This document shows, in pieces, positions 48,126 through 60,547 of a stretch of DNA of 64,000 nt; positions within the stretch are counted from its first letter, which is position 1; every line of letters starts with the position of its first letter. The stretch is from Valencia hispanica (Eukaryota > Chordata > Actinopteri > Cyprinodontiformes > Valenciidae), in NCBI GenBank assembly GCA_963556495.2, contig OY747710.1, positions 42,941,500 through 43,005,499 of the forward strand, given 5' to 3'. The position numbers and the translations under genes were made by a program. The notes under the pieces were generated by a model that saw only the letters and a list, made by a program, of their open reading frames with translations, was not told the origin of the DNA and ran no database searches.

Positions 48126-49136
48126 CTCCAGACAAGCTAAGGCTGGCTGTGATGTCTACTGGCTAACGGCCTCCTGGGGGCACTCTAGCAGGAAGCACAA
48201 AAGTGAGAAAGACTTTTGGGGAAAGATTATGCGCCGAAGAAGACACTAGTTTTGATTTTGAACTGGTAGGGCTTAAATAAACTTGTTTTTAATCACACGT
48301 ACGCATGTTTATAATGGCTGCCTTGCATAACTTGCGTTTGTGTGAAGCTTCATTTGTGCGCGTCCTTTGAAATTATGTGATGCATTAGCAAGCTGCAATA
48401 TCCAGGTGACCTGTAGGGGGAGTTTTAGAGCGCTATTTGACCGGCTGTAGGTACACAGGATCAACGACGGCAAAAGGAGTAGGAAAACAAGCAACAATAG
48501 TGGTAAATATGGTCTTATATACCATCTACGACACTACTGGCAACTTTTTTCTGTCGTAATCTGAAAAAAACCCAGCTGATGATCTCCTCTATGGTCGCGA
48601 TGTATGTTTGGTTTCTACCCTACAAACCCGGCACTCTATCCGGTCTGAGTTCTGTTCTCTGGCCCCTAGCAGAAATCTCCAGTACTACGTGCAGTTAAAT
48701 GCAAGGTTAATGTAAGCTTAAAAAGCAAGTATATTCCCCGCCCTATTTGCACATCATGCACACACTCTCATCATGGAAAACACGAAGAAATGCATATGAT
48801 GCAGCTTTTAACTTAAAGGCAATTGAGATGGCAGTCAAAGAAGGAAATAGAGCTACTGCATGCTAGCTTGGCATCAATGAATCGATGCTGAGATGTTGGT
48901 TAAGGTAAGAGGAAGATAAAGATAGCGACCAATGACTTTTCTGGTAGACCAAAGTATGTTTTATTTTCTAACCAGGCACCTTACTGCGTTGATGCCATGT
49001 TAGTGCGTACTGCTGATTTTCAGACAGAGAAGAAAAAAAGCATGTCTTAAATTAAAACTAAGAAAAAACTTGGGTACAGTCTCTGTGTAAATATCTCATG
49101 TTACAACATGAAAACATGCGCCTTATATTCAAGTGT

Positions 49137-49140
<4 letters not shown>

Positions 49141-49215
<75 letters not shown>
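49141..49215. repeat. (TA)n microsatellite
   Basis: 75 bases of uninterrupted TA. The overlapping Y/I-rich ORF is an artefact. Confidence 0.97.
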
Positions 49216-49219
<4 letters not shown>

Positions 49220-50381
49220 TGCCCTAATATAAGGCCTTTAAAGCTGATATACAGAATCTGCAAAACGTCACAACATAAACAGAGTCACAGAACTCTCACC
49301 CCTCCCGTCGACTATCATCCCGAGACCACGCCCCCCTTATATGGGAATGCACATTGCCAAAGTAAACGAGGGAGCGCAAAACGTACTATTTTGACTCTGG
49401 TCATTTGTTCTAAAGTTGAAGTGGTAGCAGCCGGCTGTTTCTCCTTTTCTGACATTATTGAGTGGAGAACCTCTCACACCAGGAGTATTCTGTTGCAAAA
49501 TGTGGGAGCGTGCAATGAGTGAAGGAGCCAGGTAAATGTGGAAGTGAGCTTGTCCGGTTAGACAGACAACCGGATGGTCCAATCGTTGGTCCCGCACCGA
49601 GCCATGTTATTGGCTGAGGTTTTTAGACGAATGCAACAGAACCACATAATTTTTTTTTTTATCTCCACAAAATATTGATAGCTATACTATATTAGAACGT
49701 TGTTAAGAGGCATGACATTTTTTTTATTTCAAGCTACCTTGTTTTGCAGATTTGCCATAGGATCTTTAACGGAATCAAATAGTTATTTAAAGCGTTGGGT
49801 ATCTGACAGTGGTTATGTCTATATTTTGTAGAGTTTCGCGATCAGCATATGACTGCCGCCGATGTGATGTGCCATAGGGAAACCAGCACATTGTCTGAAC
49901 AGTGAGTGAAGCCTAATAAGGCTGAAGTACCACCTAAAAATAACTATTGTTATTGTCAGAGAGCTGCTGTGAGCTACCTGTGTTAGGCTACAGCTTTTAT
50001 GTGTTTCATTTTTGCCTGGATGCTTTGTCCTAAGCAGTTTCTGATGTATACAGACACATATCTGTTAAAGCAACCGTGGAACAGTAGAAATAACTTAATT
50101 TCAATCATATTTATATGGCCCACCAATTTTTTGCTGGGCCCCCTAATAAGCTATTTCTGACTACTCCACTGGGTGGCGGCCTTTGGTGAGAAACCTGTTA
50201 CTACAGGAAGTGGATTTAAAGTTCCCTAAGCCGAGTAAAAGAAGATCAAAGAAAGAAGCGATTTGAACTAGAGTTGGGTCTTCTATGATTTGTCGGGACA
50301 TTTATGTGGCTTACTCAGACTACAAAGGGTGAGACAGAGACAGATTTTTTTCCCGCGGATAACATGAACCCTCAATGACTC

Positions 50382-50408
50382 TTTTTTTTTTTTTTTTTTT
50401 TTTTTTTT
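50382..50408. repeat. Poly-T tract
   Basis: 27 consecutive T, possibly the reverse of a retroposon poly-A tail. No retroposon body was identified beside it. Confidence 0.9.
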
Positions 50409-50520
50409 ACGTGTAATGTCGTGGCATTTCAGGGCTACCATATAGCAAAGCTGGTTGTCTACATAGGCCAGGACAGCTTTGCTGTGCAAAAAGGTTATCA
50501 TGAGATAGTATTCTTATTGC

Positions 50521-51042
50521 TTAAAGCAACACTTAATATGTTTCCCGCTTCTCATTACTACTGGTTGAAAGCGGAATTACAACTGCCATATACAACCCTC
50601 CCGCAGCCTGCTGTTGCCTGCACTGGTTTTGCTGATAACAATGTCATCAGTCAAGGTGGTTTATTTTATATGTTTATATGACTGTCTGATTATTTGCAAT
50701 TCAGACACAAAGCAAAAAATAGGACTTTGCTTGCTACTTTTTTAGATGATTGAAACTGGAAAAATGAACTGACAGGGCAATAATAACTAGTTTGATTCAC
50801 ACACGGATGAAATCCCTAAACTTACCGAAACGGTTTAGCATGTAATAGCCATTTGCATCAGCTGTTGCCATTAAGGAGGTAGAGATCTCCCTCTAGTGCC
50901 TACCTGAATCACCAAAGTAGTTTAGTGTAGTTTCTGGCCAGCAGAGGGCTGCTGAGAGCTGTCCCATGTGAAACTACTCAAGTTTCTGGCTCAAGAACCA
51001 CTGAAACCAGTTTGAGATCTATGGCTTAAAGTGTTGCTTTAA
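50521..51042. mobile_element. TTAA-flanked MITE, 522 bp (piggyBac-like by target site)
   Basis: The left end is TTAA-AGCAACACTTAA and the right end is TTAAAGTGTTGCT-TTAA. The termini AGCAACACTTAA / TTAAAGTGTTGCT are inverted and both sides carry TTAA. A TTAA duplication is the piggyBac target-site signature, but the AGCAAC terminus is not the classic CCC-type end, so the superfamily is uncertain. The interior contains CCAGCAGAGGGCTGCTGAGAG. It is non-coding. Confidence 0.7.
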
Positions 51043-52896
51043 TTGAATTTATTAAATCAGAGTTGCATTTTGCATCAAAGTGGACAGATTGCATTAATAA
51101 AATATGAACCTGTGTTTTTGGAATATTTTGTATGGGTGCATGAGTGTGAAGGTGTGTGTCTGTGTATGTATGCGTGTGTGCAAGTTCCCAAAGCGCCTGA
51201 ACCTGTTGAGCAGGCATTTGCAATCAACAGCGCCTGGCTCTCAGTAAGACCAAAGGTACAGCACTATCCCACACCATAATTCCAGTGAAAATGCTCTGTT
51301 TCGTTGAGCTTTCAACCTCTGTCTGTCATGAAACACAACAATCTCTTGAATATACCTACTAAAATAAGAAGCTAAAGTCAGTTTAAGATGTAATCTGTAA
51401 CCCCAGCTTTCCACCGAATGCGTAAGCAGAGCGTAACGTCTGCAAGGCACAACGCGCAGTTAATAGCCGGCGTTATAGTCAATGGGTTCGTTTCCGCAGG
51501 GTTGCGACTTGGAACAAATTAGATGTGTCCCAAGAGCGAAATTACTATCCAGGTCTTTAAGTGCAGGAAATCAGATATGGGAGCAGTGTAAAGCATCCTG
51601 CAAATTTCAAAATAAAAGACACATGCAGATTTCTTATTGTTTAACTATAGAAATTAGATATAGATATACATATATAGATCATTACCTGTGACATCAGGTT
51701 TAAAGTCAGTCGGCCTGTTGGTCTCAGTTGTTAGTTTTGATCAGAAGTGAATCCTTGAAGTTGAGAAGAACTTTTATATGATACCAGTGATCATCTTTAG
51801 AAGGACAATGTGAAAAAGGAGAATGCATGGACAGAAATATCTGCAGTTTTGGGAGTAGATGGTGAGTTTATGACATAGAATGAACATTTTTTCCCTGCAT
51901 ACTATCCATTCAGTTAGGCAGTTGCAATTGTCCTGTGATTTCTTGATCTCACTGGACCAGCTGTGTGAAACGAATTCACAGGCGCTGCGCACCTGAAACA
52001 TTCCCAGTTTCCCGGCAGTTGAGATTGAGGGGAAAATGAGCCTATTACATTATGTCCCACTTACGCATCCATTGGAAAGCCGGGGTAACTGTTCTGTTTT
52101 TGTTTAATGAAAGTAAAATCCTGCTTTAAAGCAGCTGCTGTCTCTCACACCCTGTGTGACGTCGCCTCAACTCCAAATATAGATATTTATTGACTACAAA
52201 TGGCAGAATTGTAAGAAAAATACCTTCATTGCAGTTCTTAGATTTGATTTGAAAGTGAACTCAATTAAACATTTACAAAAGCTCTGATCAATTCATTTCT
52301 ATTTCTAATTTCTAATAAATTAAGGAAAGAGTAAAAACCACAAACCTACATATTGTAAGGATATTATATCTAGCAATCTTTAAAACTTTAGCCAAATGTC
52401 TGTGTGGCCATGCCGTGTATAAACAACTATTTTTATTAAAGAGACTGCCCCCCCATCAAAGTGAATGAAAGAACGTAAACACAGCATTTACAGGGACACG
52501 TTCAACATAATAATGAGGAGACATGAGAGAGGTTGTCTAAAAGAAAAAAACAGAACACATTGTACCGAGACTAGCTGAGTTGTACACAAACAGAGTATAA
52601 TTAAGGTATAATCACATAAAAATAATACCAGAGTATGCAAAGATGTGATAAAGATAACAATGGGTGAGATCTAAAGAAAAAAAGAATCCTACAGTGCTCA
52701 TACTGATGGATTTAAAATGTCCTTTGTAGTAGTCATGCTTCAAAACCTTCACGTTTGTTGACTGTACATAACAGTTCTTCTATTATAAGCTTGGTCAAAG
52801 ATATGCAACTCAAAACATATGTTTAAAGACAGCTACGTTTCAGCAACAGGGAAGACACTGAATTGAGATATCATGCAAGCTTTGGATATTTAAGGG
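51043..52896. other. Non-coding stretch, no gene seen
   Basis: No recognised exon or repeat ends. A short TG/GTGT-rich segment lies at 51145-51180, and TATATAGA words near 51659-51680. Confidence 0.5.
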
Positions 52897-53090
52897 CAGA
52901 GGTGGGTCGAGTAGAGCGAAATTGTACTCAAGTAAGAGTAGCAGTACTCCGATATATTTTTACCCACATAAAATAAAAAGTAGTGATCCAAGAAATGACT
53001 CAAGTAGGAGTAACAAAGTATTTGGTCAGACAGGACAGATATAGAAAGATGTAAATTCATGTACAAACTCTGGAAGTTTAAAGCCTATAT
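52897..53090. mobile_element. hAT-type MITE fragment (family of 12626-13142)
   Basis: It starts CAGAGGTGGGTCGAGTAGAG, followed by TTGTACTCAAGTAAGAGTAG and CAAAGTATTTGGTCAGACAG. It matches the ACTCAAGTA-rich MITE near 12626. The right terminus was not found; the copy decays before the TA tract. Confidence 0.7.
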
Positions 53091-53180
53091 TTTATAAAAA
53101 AATAAAAAACATAACAAAAGTAACAGTTCGAATAAAAACTTTTGCATTTCATCACATTAGGGTATTTATAAATACATATG

Positions 53181-53405
<225 letters not shown>

Positions 53406-53497
53406 TATAAAATTATGGACAACCCATCCCACCCAATCATACAACAACAGAGTGTCTTCAGTTAGAGGCTTTGAAGAAACTTACATAATATGAGTTA

Positions 53498-53548
53498 AAA
53501 AATGTATCTTACCTGTGGGATCAATAAAGTTTTATGGAATTTGAATTT
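53498..53548 (+). mobile_element. LINE 3' tail (Rex1-like)
   Basis: TTACCTGTGGGATCAATAAAG plus a TTTTATGGAATTTGAATTT tail parallels the end of the Rex1-type copy at 12105-12140 (CTGGGATCAATAAAGTATTT). Only the last ~50 bases are present. Confidence 0.5.
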
Positions 53549-54672
53549 AAATATGGACAGCAAAAAAATTTGTTTTACAGCCAACAAAGTCAAGCTTTTA
53601 CAGAGTTTAATGTAAATGTGATTTTAAAATAAACAGAATCAAAATCATGTGTTGTTTTTTACATTGGCACTAGCATTGCTGGTGGCAACAATGGATTCTA
53701 TTGTGAACTTGGTTATGAGGAACAGTATCCACATGTGCAGGCCAAACCAAATAGACTGATTTAAACATTTAGTCTTCTCTATTTTTGTCTGTTTTTCACC
53801 ACTATTAAAAAGTAACTTGAAAACTATTTAAAGTTGGTTTTCTCACAGCTTTTCTTATGTTTTAGATTAATCTGTCTCTACTTTCTTATTCCTTGTCATA
53901 TAATTCAATGTATAAAATATGTTCTATTAGTAAAATGTCTCATCAACAGTTGATTAAAAGCAATATTTGCCTCTCAGGGACTGTGGAATCAGTAACTACA
54001 TGATTCCCTGAGTTAACAAAACCCTTGAAGAGCAGTTGCTAGCATTAAAAAAAAGCAAGGAAGAGGGGAATGAGGAAAACATTTTTTATTTTTTTTACAG
54101 GGGAGGATGGTGGTCAGATAAAACAGCTCCACGCTCGCTTCAGGAAAAGGTTAATGTCTCTCTCTCTCTCTCAATTTCTCCACCTCTCCTTCCCTTGCCT
54201 TCCCAGCTGAGGTCTGTGTGACTTACAGCAGGTCCAGAATGCATTAGATTAAATCATAAATTACCCACCCACTCCCATATCTGCATCCCCACTCTCACCT
54301 CCCACCTTACTCTCCCCCATCATCCTTCCCCTATCTCAATCTTCCTTTATATTCCTATGTACCATTCCCTATGCATTTTCCTAGCTCTTTCTCTATTATT
54401 CCTCTTTTCTTTACTTCCACCCTCTGTAACTCTGCTTTCATTCAGCACTATGAATGCTTTTCTTTGGGGGGGCTGGATGACTGCTACTATGTGCACAATA
54501 GGACATGTGAGACAAGGCTGCCAATATTTTGTGTTTGAACTTGACTGGTGTGTAGCAGTAGAGTATGAAATCTGTGTATCCGCAAATGTTATCGGTTCAT
54601 TGTTCTCATAAATCTTGGACACATCATTTGGAAGGCCCCCGGAAGTCTTCACATCTGTCGCAAACCTGGAAC
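53549..54672. other. Non-coding stretch, no gene seen
   Basis: Pyrimidine-rich DNA lies at 54155-54440 with a TC run at 54155-54170. ORFs at 54036-54221 and 54347-54652 show no domain. Confidence 0.5.
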
Positions 54673-56512
54673 CATGTTACCTTGCAAAAGTTCTCACACC
54701 CCATAAAAATGTGGGAATCTTACTGAATTACAAACAATCAACGATACCATTACCACAAACTGTTATTGGAATTTCTGCAATAGACCAACACACAGTGGTG
54801 TATAACTGTGAGGTTAATAGAACATAGTACAGGCTGTCTGGGTTTTTTAGGTTTTTTTGTTTGTAAACAAAAAATAAAAAAGCCCTCATTCATCTGCACC
54901 CCAGAGCCTGAAACAACACTTTGTAAAACCATCTTTTACTGCAATTACAACTTCATGTCTTTTGGGCTACCAGATTTTTCACACCCCGAGAATGAAAAGA
55001 GCTCCAGCTGTGAGCATCCTGAGCAAGTGTTGGGCCACTTCAGCACATGAATATGCTTGGATTATAATCTTTCAATGTAGATGTGACCGTATGTTCAGGG
55101 TTGTGAACCTCCGCTTCAGTCTTTTGCAGCCTTTTATGTTTTCTACTTTCTAGGATTTCCCTCTATTACCCTCAGTTCTGACCTGCTTCCTTGTCCTCGC
55201 TGAAAAAAAAGAATCCCCAAAGCACATGGCTTGTTGCGAAGTTGTTGCCACTTCATAAAGGCCAGATTTGTGGAGTACATGACTAATCCACCTGAGCTGT
55301 GGATCTCTATAGCTTCTCTAGAGTTATCAGGGGGTCACTTGGCTGCTTAGTTGATGGACAGCAATAGGCTTGTTTCCACTATCAGAACTCAAGGGTAATT
55401 TTACCGGACCTTCAAGGTAGGAAATGACTCCATTTATCCGGGCCAGCCCGACAGGGCCGTTTTCCTCGCCATTTTAGAAACCAAACCAAGTTCCTGCCTT
55501 GGGGTATGTACTTGGAAATGATCTGGTAGAGTCGCTGGGTGGGACTTGTAGCTAACTCATCCTGATTGGTCGTAACTCAGTGGGAAATGATATCAGCAGA
55601 TGTTCGCCAATCGATCGGCATTTGTAAAAATAGATGAGTTGCAACCGAAGCAGAACGGGCGGAAAAGAAAAGAAAAGCTACGACAAGTGGACCGACCCTC
55701 GCTGTGTATAACAATATGGCAAACAGAAACGCAGCAACCATCCCTGATTTTTTTCCCATTGTCGAACCTCTTGCTATAATGTGCTGCTGTGGGCGCCTTG
55801 TGGCGCCGCTCAGTAAAACGGCCGCAATATGCTGACACCCTAGCAAATTCCTTAAAGGGCCAATTTTGTAATTGAGACACAACATCTGAGAGGACCGAGC
55901 CAAAGAATTTACCCTGTCAGCTTCCCACCTCCCAGAAATGTCCCGTTACAAGAAAACAACTTGGATATTCTCTGATGTTAAAACGCTGTAAATTGGAAAA
56001 TAATTTCTAAAATAATTTCGCAAATGTATGACTTTGTAATATCTGTAAATTTCTGACTTAACAATTTCTGACATACAATATCAGAAAATATTTTTGTTTT
56101 ATTATTGTACATTTATTCCTCAATCTTAGGTGTACCTTAAAGTCAATTTCCTCAAAATAAAACATGATTTGCTTGTAAAATGAGGCACCTATCTCAACAG
56201 CATAATGCTGCCACTGTCATGCTTTACAGTAGGAATGTCGTTTTCAGGGTGATATGTAATGTTATGCGCACATGGGCAAAGGCAAACAACACTTATAGCT
56301 GTCTTTCAACAATGGCTTTTTACTAGTAACACTTGCATAAATGCCAGACTGGTTTACTGGACAACTGGTTGTTGTTCTGTTGACAGATTCTGCCACCTTA
56401 CTCTCGTCTCTCTGTTCTTTCTCCAAAATCACAGTGAAATACATTGGAGTTGTTGGTTTTAACATGACATAATGTGACTTTCAAGAGGTATGAGTACTTT
56501 TGCGAGGCACTG
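54673..56512. mobile_element. Tc1-type non-autonomous element with an apparent insertion
   Basis: The left end ACCTTGCAAAAGTTCTCACACC and right end GGTATGAGTACTTTTGCGAGG followed by CACTG (ending 56512) are inverted family termini. Inside are GATAGACCAACACA-like words (54780), TGACCTGCTTCCTTGTCCTCG, GTGGATCTCTATAGCTTCTC (55298) and AGCATAATGCTGCCACTGTC (56200). The middle, about 55370-55900, is unlike the family and starts TGTTTCCACTATCAGAACT. It is a probable later insertion, with CG-richer sequence and two overlapping minus-strand ORFs (55577-55903) lacking known domains. Confidence 0.6.
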
Positions 56513-58072
56513 TGGGTAAACACCAGAGATCTGTTATTGATTAAGTAGTTGGAGGTTCAGAGTTACTTTATCTTCCAGCCTGGATAGGTCAGAGCATAAG
56601 GAGGAAACAAAAAAAAAAAACAACAAAAAAAATATATACATAATAAAAAAATAAAAAACAGCTTTTGTATTTACCTCCCACACATCTAGCTCTGCTGGAG
56701 AAAAAGAGGAATAAAATACAGTGACCCCACTACTAGCAGCTCTCTTCTTCCCCTACTGCTCTCTTCTTTCTCCCCCTTGCTGTGTGAAATCAAATTTCCA
56801 TGTGGCTCCCGTATCTGTTGCACAGCGAGGTGATTTATCAGGGATGCAAAGAGCATGCAGAAACAATCTTTATTACATCCATTTCCTGCTTGTCAGCCGG
56901 GATCATGTTGGCTGTTCATTAAAGGCGCGGCGCAGGTGAGGAGAATGCATCCCGATGCCTTGATAGATTGTCTGCTCCCCTGTGGTGACAGCGGCTGGAT
57001 GGATTGAACAGCGGGGGGGGGGGAGGGGGGAAAAGCGCTGACTCTGTCGCTCCTTCTGCCAACGACACTTTTTTTTTTTTACATGGCCGGACAGTGTCAT
57101 TCCAACCAAACAGCAGACCGTGCAGACAACAGACACAAACGACCCTCTGCCACTTTTTTTTTTTTTTCATGGCCTTAAGCCTGGAGCTTACCGTAACGCT
57201 AGGAATCAAAGTCACTGATGTAAAGATATTAAGACACACAATAAAGATGAGCTTTGTCTTATAACACAGTAACAAACCTTGGCATGCTATGTTGAAAGCA
57301 GCAGTCATACACCCCTGAAGCAAAGAAAACGCAAGACTTTTTTTACACTGAAGCAGCTAGATTCAGGTTTACTCACCTAAATTTGTATTAATACTTTTAT
57401 GTTTGAAGACACACAGTTCATCAATAATAATGTTTTGCTAGCTGTACAGGCTGTCCATGGTGAGAGAGAATGGGTATCCGGGAAGATCGATGTTTAAGCG
57501 TCAGCCAATGACCGTTCAGGTCCAACCCACTGACCCTGATTGGCAGATGAACTCATGCAGTTGAAAAGCGTCATATGAAAATAAATAAGCCGCTGGGGAA
57601 AACACCATTATGAAATAAAAGCTGACTTAAAAACTGATTAAATTAAATACAAATGGCTAGAATTAATCGCTATTATTAGGATTAAAATTTACACTTAAAT
57701 GATGTTTTATCTAATAAATATATTTGTAAAGGAAAATGAAAAATATTTCATACTAATGAGCTTAGAATTTTATATGAATTGGGGTTTTTTTTCCACAACT
57801 TCACTGTCACATTCAACATTTGTCATGTAGCCATTTATTTTTAATAATGCTTTATTTATTTATCTAATTTTGAGCATTGTGGCATTTCATAGTTCTGTAA
57901 AGGCCTCATCGGTTTGTTAGAGAACATTAGTGAACGAAAAAGCATCATGAAGGCAGGGACAGTTAGCTTATAAAATAACATCCCCCTGTTTGGACTAATT
58001 CAAACCTCCCAGTCCAGTCGACAGCAAAGCCTGTGGCCTGAAGTTTTAATCTTTACCTGCCCTTTAGGGCCA

Positions 58073-58261
58073 CTAAAGGTCTCTGCGGAGACATCCTTGT
58101 GCAAATTCGATTTTCACATCTGCGTCACCCGTCTGCGCTGGCAGGGCCTGTAACAACCTCAGTCGGAGGGTGGCATCATACACGTAGCCGTTGTCAGAAG
58201 AAGAAAAACATCCGCAGAGATTGTTTGAAAAAAGTTGTGATGACAATTCTGTCACTTTCAC
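58073..58261 (-). other. Unassigned ORF with coding-like character
   Basis: The minus-strand ORF of 62 codons ends DNGYVYDATLRLRLLQALPA, then QTGDADVKIEFAQGCLRRDL, then a stop. The last ~40 residues have balanced, non-repetitive composition in GC-richer DNA within AT-rich surroundings, unlike most spurious ORFs here. I do not recognise the protein. Upstream there is a pyrimidine tract (TTTTTCTTCTTCTGAC) but no AG in the acceptor position. Downstream on the minus strand a good donor-like CAG/GTAAAG lies just past the stop but in another frame. It may be a decayed exon, a terminal exon or chance. Confidence 0.15.
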
Positions 58262-59120
58262 AGCGTGAATAATTTATCTATCTATACAAACACTGCATTG
58301 ATATTCTGGTGACAATTCAATTTCCCCCCTTTTTTTTCAGTTTTTTTTCTTCCTCTACTCTTCTGAGTAAACGTTGTATAAACCATCGCATTATTGCCCC
58401 CTTGTGAGTCTGTAGTAAAAACTGTCTGAACAGAACACTGTTCTTCAGCATGGCAAAAAGATAGCACGAGTACGAGTATGTCTGCCAGGTCTAAACGCAG
58501 CGAGGTATGTCAAGCTCCTTAATCCGAATAGCAGCCAAGAGGCCCTTGGTGGGCTGCAGAGATCTACAGCTCAAGAGGGAGATTCTCTTGACAGACAGGG
58601 CAACTGTTCGCTGTGTACTCTAAAAACTTAGCCTTCATGGAAAAGAGGGGAGAAAGAATTCTGTCATTGAAAGAATATATAAGTACTGTTAGTGGTTTGC
58701 CATGACGACAAAAACAACTTTCTGTCCTACATGCAAAATGATAACTTGTGGGAGGTAAACCAGCCATTGTGAAACGTGCTGTTGGAAGCATCCTATTGTG
58801 GGAGTATTTTTCTTAAGCAAGGACGGGGGAAGCTGATCAGACTTTATGGGAAGATAGATGAAGCTAAATACCAGAGATTAAGGCAGGGCATATTCATGTA
58901 TTAGAATGGTCAAGGTTTAGATTTGAGAGCCCTTCTGCACTAAAAGAAAAATCAGCTCTAGTCTATGTATTGTTGAGGTAGAAAAAAAATAGTCATTTGA
59001 CTGGAGTGCTGGTTTAAGAGGCCAAGAATGAGTAAGGAGTCAGCTGTGATCTAGTGTATGTGATACGGTAGCGCCTGTAGTCAAACGCTGGCAGGGAAGA
59101 CATCCAGCTTATTTTTAGCA

Positions 59121-59130
59121 AACACACACA

Positions 59131-59167
<37 letters not shown>
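59121..59167. repeat. (CA)n microsatellite
   Basis: About 20 CA units with one ATCA interruption. Confidence 0.95.
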
Positions 59168-59170
<3 letters not shown>

Positions 59171-60547
59171 GAATGCACAGACAAACATACACAAAGAGTA
59201 TAACGAGCATACTTCTCAGAGCAGGGTTAGAAAAATCTTAGTTGAGGATACGTGTCGCTAATTATCTAATTGGGGCAGAAACAGGTCATATCATCGTTGT
59301 GATTTTTTGGGGTTTTTGTTGGCACGTCATTGTGTTTTATAAAGTATGTTCTCATTGTGTAATCTTTGCCTTTTCCCAGTACACTTATTTCATCAGCAGT
59401 ATGGGTGCTATGATTCTTTGATCTGATTTTAAATGTTTAAATTTCATAAGGTCCCCAAAAACTCTGTTCACAGATGTGATCATGCGTAGCGACAAAAACG
59501 CTGCGCAACAGCAGAAACTGAAACATATTCACATTATGCACTGAATATAAAGCAAAACCATTATCTAAACCGATGTGACAAAGCTGCTATTTTTTTTACA
59601 TCACAAATACAGCTCAGTCTCTATGTAGCAGTCTGCGTAGTCTTCATAATCAGCTATAAAATATTTGATCACAGCTCCTTTCTCAGCTGATGCACACCTT
59701 CAAATTATGACAACATATATACACCTTTTTATTCATATTAGGGTTACATTATTCCCTCAGTCGAGCTTCAGCTATAAAACCAAGCCTTTAACTCACCGGC
59801 GTCAATGTAATTGTAAAGATGTGACAAAAACAATGAAGCAAACACTGAAAGTAGAGTGGGCGTTAGAGGTTCTTTACAGCAACCATAGGTTCTCATTTGC
59901 ACATCAAATACGTCGATGAGGTACAGGAGTTTTAGTAGGTAATCCAGTTTATTCCGCTAGCTGTCATTACATCCCACACACTAGATGTTTTACATAATCG
60001 AGCTTGATAATGTACTCTTTGTGTAAAATCTTCCAAGTTTCTACCTACATCGATCAGTCCGTCCAGTCATTCTTTGCTCTGGCTTCATATTCTAGTCTAC
60101 TGTGTACTCAGTGTCCTTCTGTGCACCAATATCATGTAATGACAATGGCCTCAGAGCTCATCGATTAATAACTTCATAGGGTCTGCCTGATCATGATGGA
60201 CAGAGGTGGCACAAACACTGCAGTACGACAGGGTCCAATTTCTCCGATGAATCCAAAACCCAGTTAGCGGCCATGACCTACTGATGACTGTCTAATGAAA
60301 ACTGCTCAATGTTGACGTGTGTTGTGCGTGACAGCTGTCTTTTATTCTAGGTTATAAATGTGTCAAGAGGCCTCATTTATCAAGCTGTACATTGGCTTTA
60401 ATAAGTCTTTTGAGGTACCGGCTTCACAAACGAGATAGGTGGTATTTATCAGGCATGTAGACGTCATGTTTATTGCATGCTTCGTTTTTCCCCTTCTTTA
60501 AACTTCAGGAGAATCATGCTGGAATTAAACTAGCCCAAGTAAAAGCA

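Larger units (their letters stand above)
47753..50171. mobile_element. Composite hAT-like element, ~2.4 kb
   Basis: The left end runs CAAGTGGCAGGGCTATGGGG, then TCTAGGGGGGCCTAGGCCC. The right end runs GGGCCCCCTAATAAGC, then CTATTTCTGACTACTCCACTG. These match the two ends of a fish hAT family with CAGTGG(C/A)GTAG termini and GGGCC subterminal words. Flanks GGTGGCA (47746-47752) and GGTGGCG (50172-50178) resemble a mutated target duplication. Inside are a LINE tail (48001-48125), a long TA tract and ORFs without recognisable transposase motifs. Boundaries are good to a few bases only. Confidence 0.6.
56513..60547. other. Mostly non-coding stretch
   Basis: No confirmed exon. Poly-A/T and poly-G runs lie at 56610-56660, 57011-57030, 57069-57080 and 57155-57168. 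A CA microsatellite is listed separately. 56815-56940 has words such as TGATTTATCAGGGATGCAAAG and TTCATTAAAGGCGCGGCGCAGG that could be conserved regulatory DNA. An unassigned minus ORF near 58073-58261 is listed separately. Confidence 0.45.
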
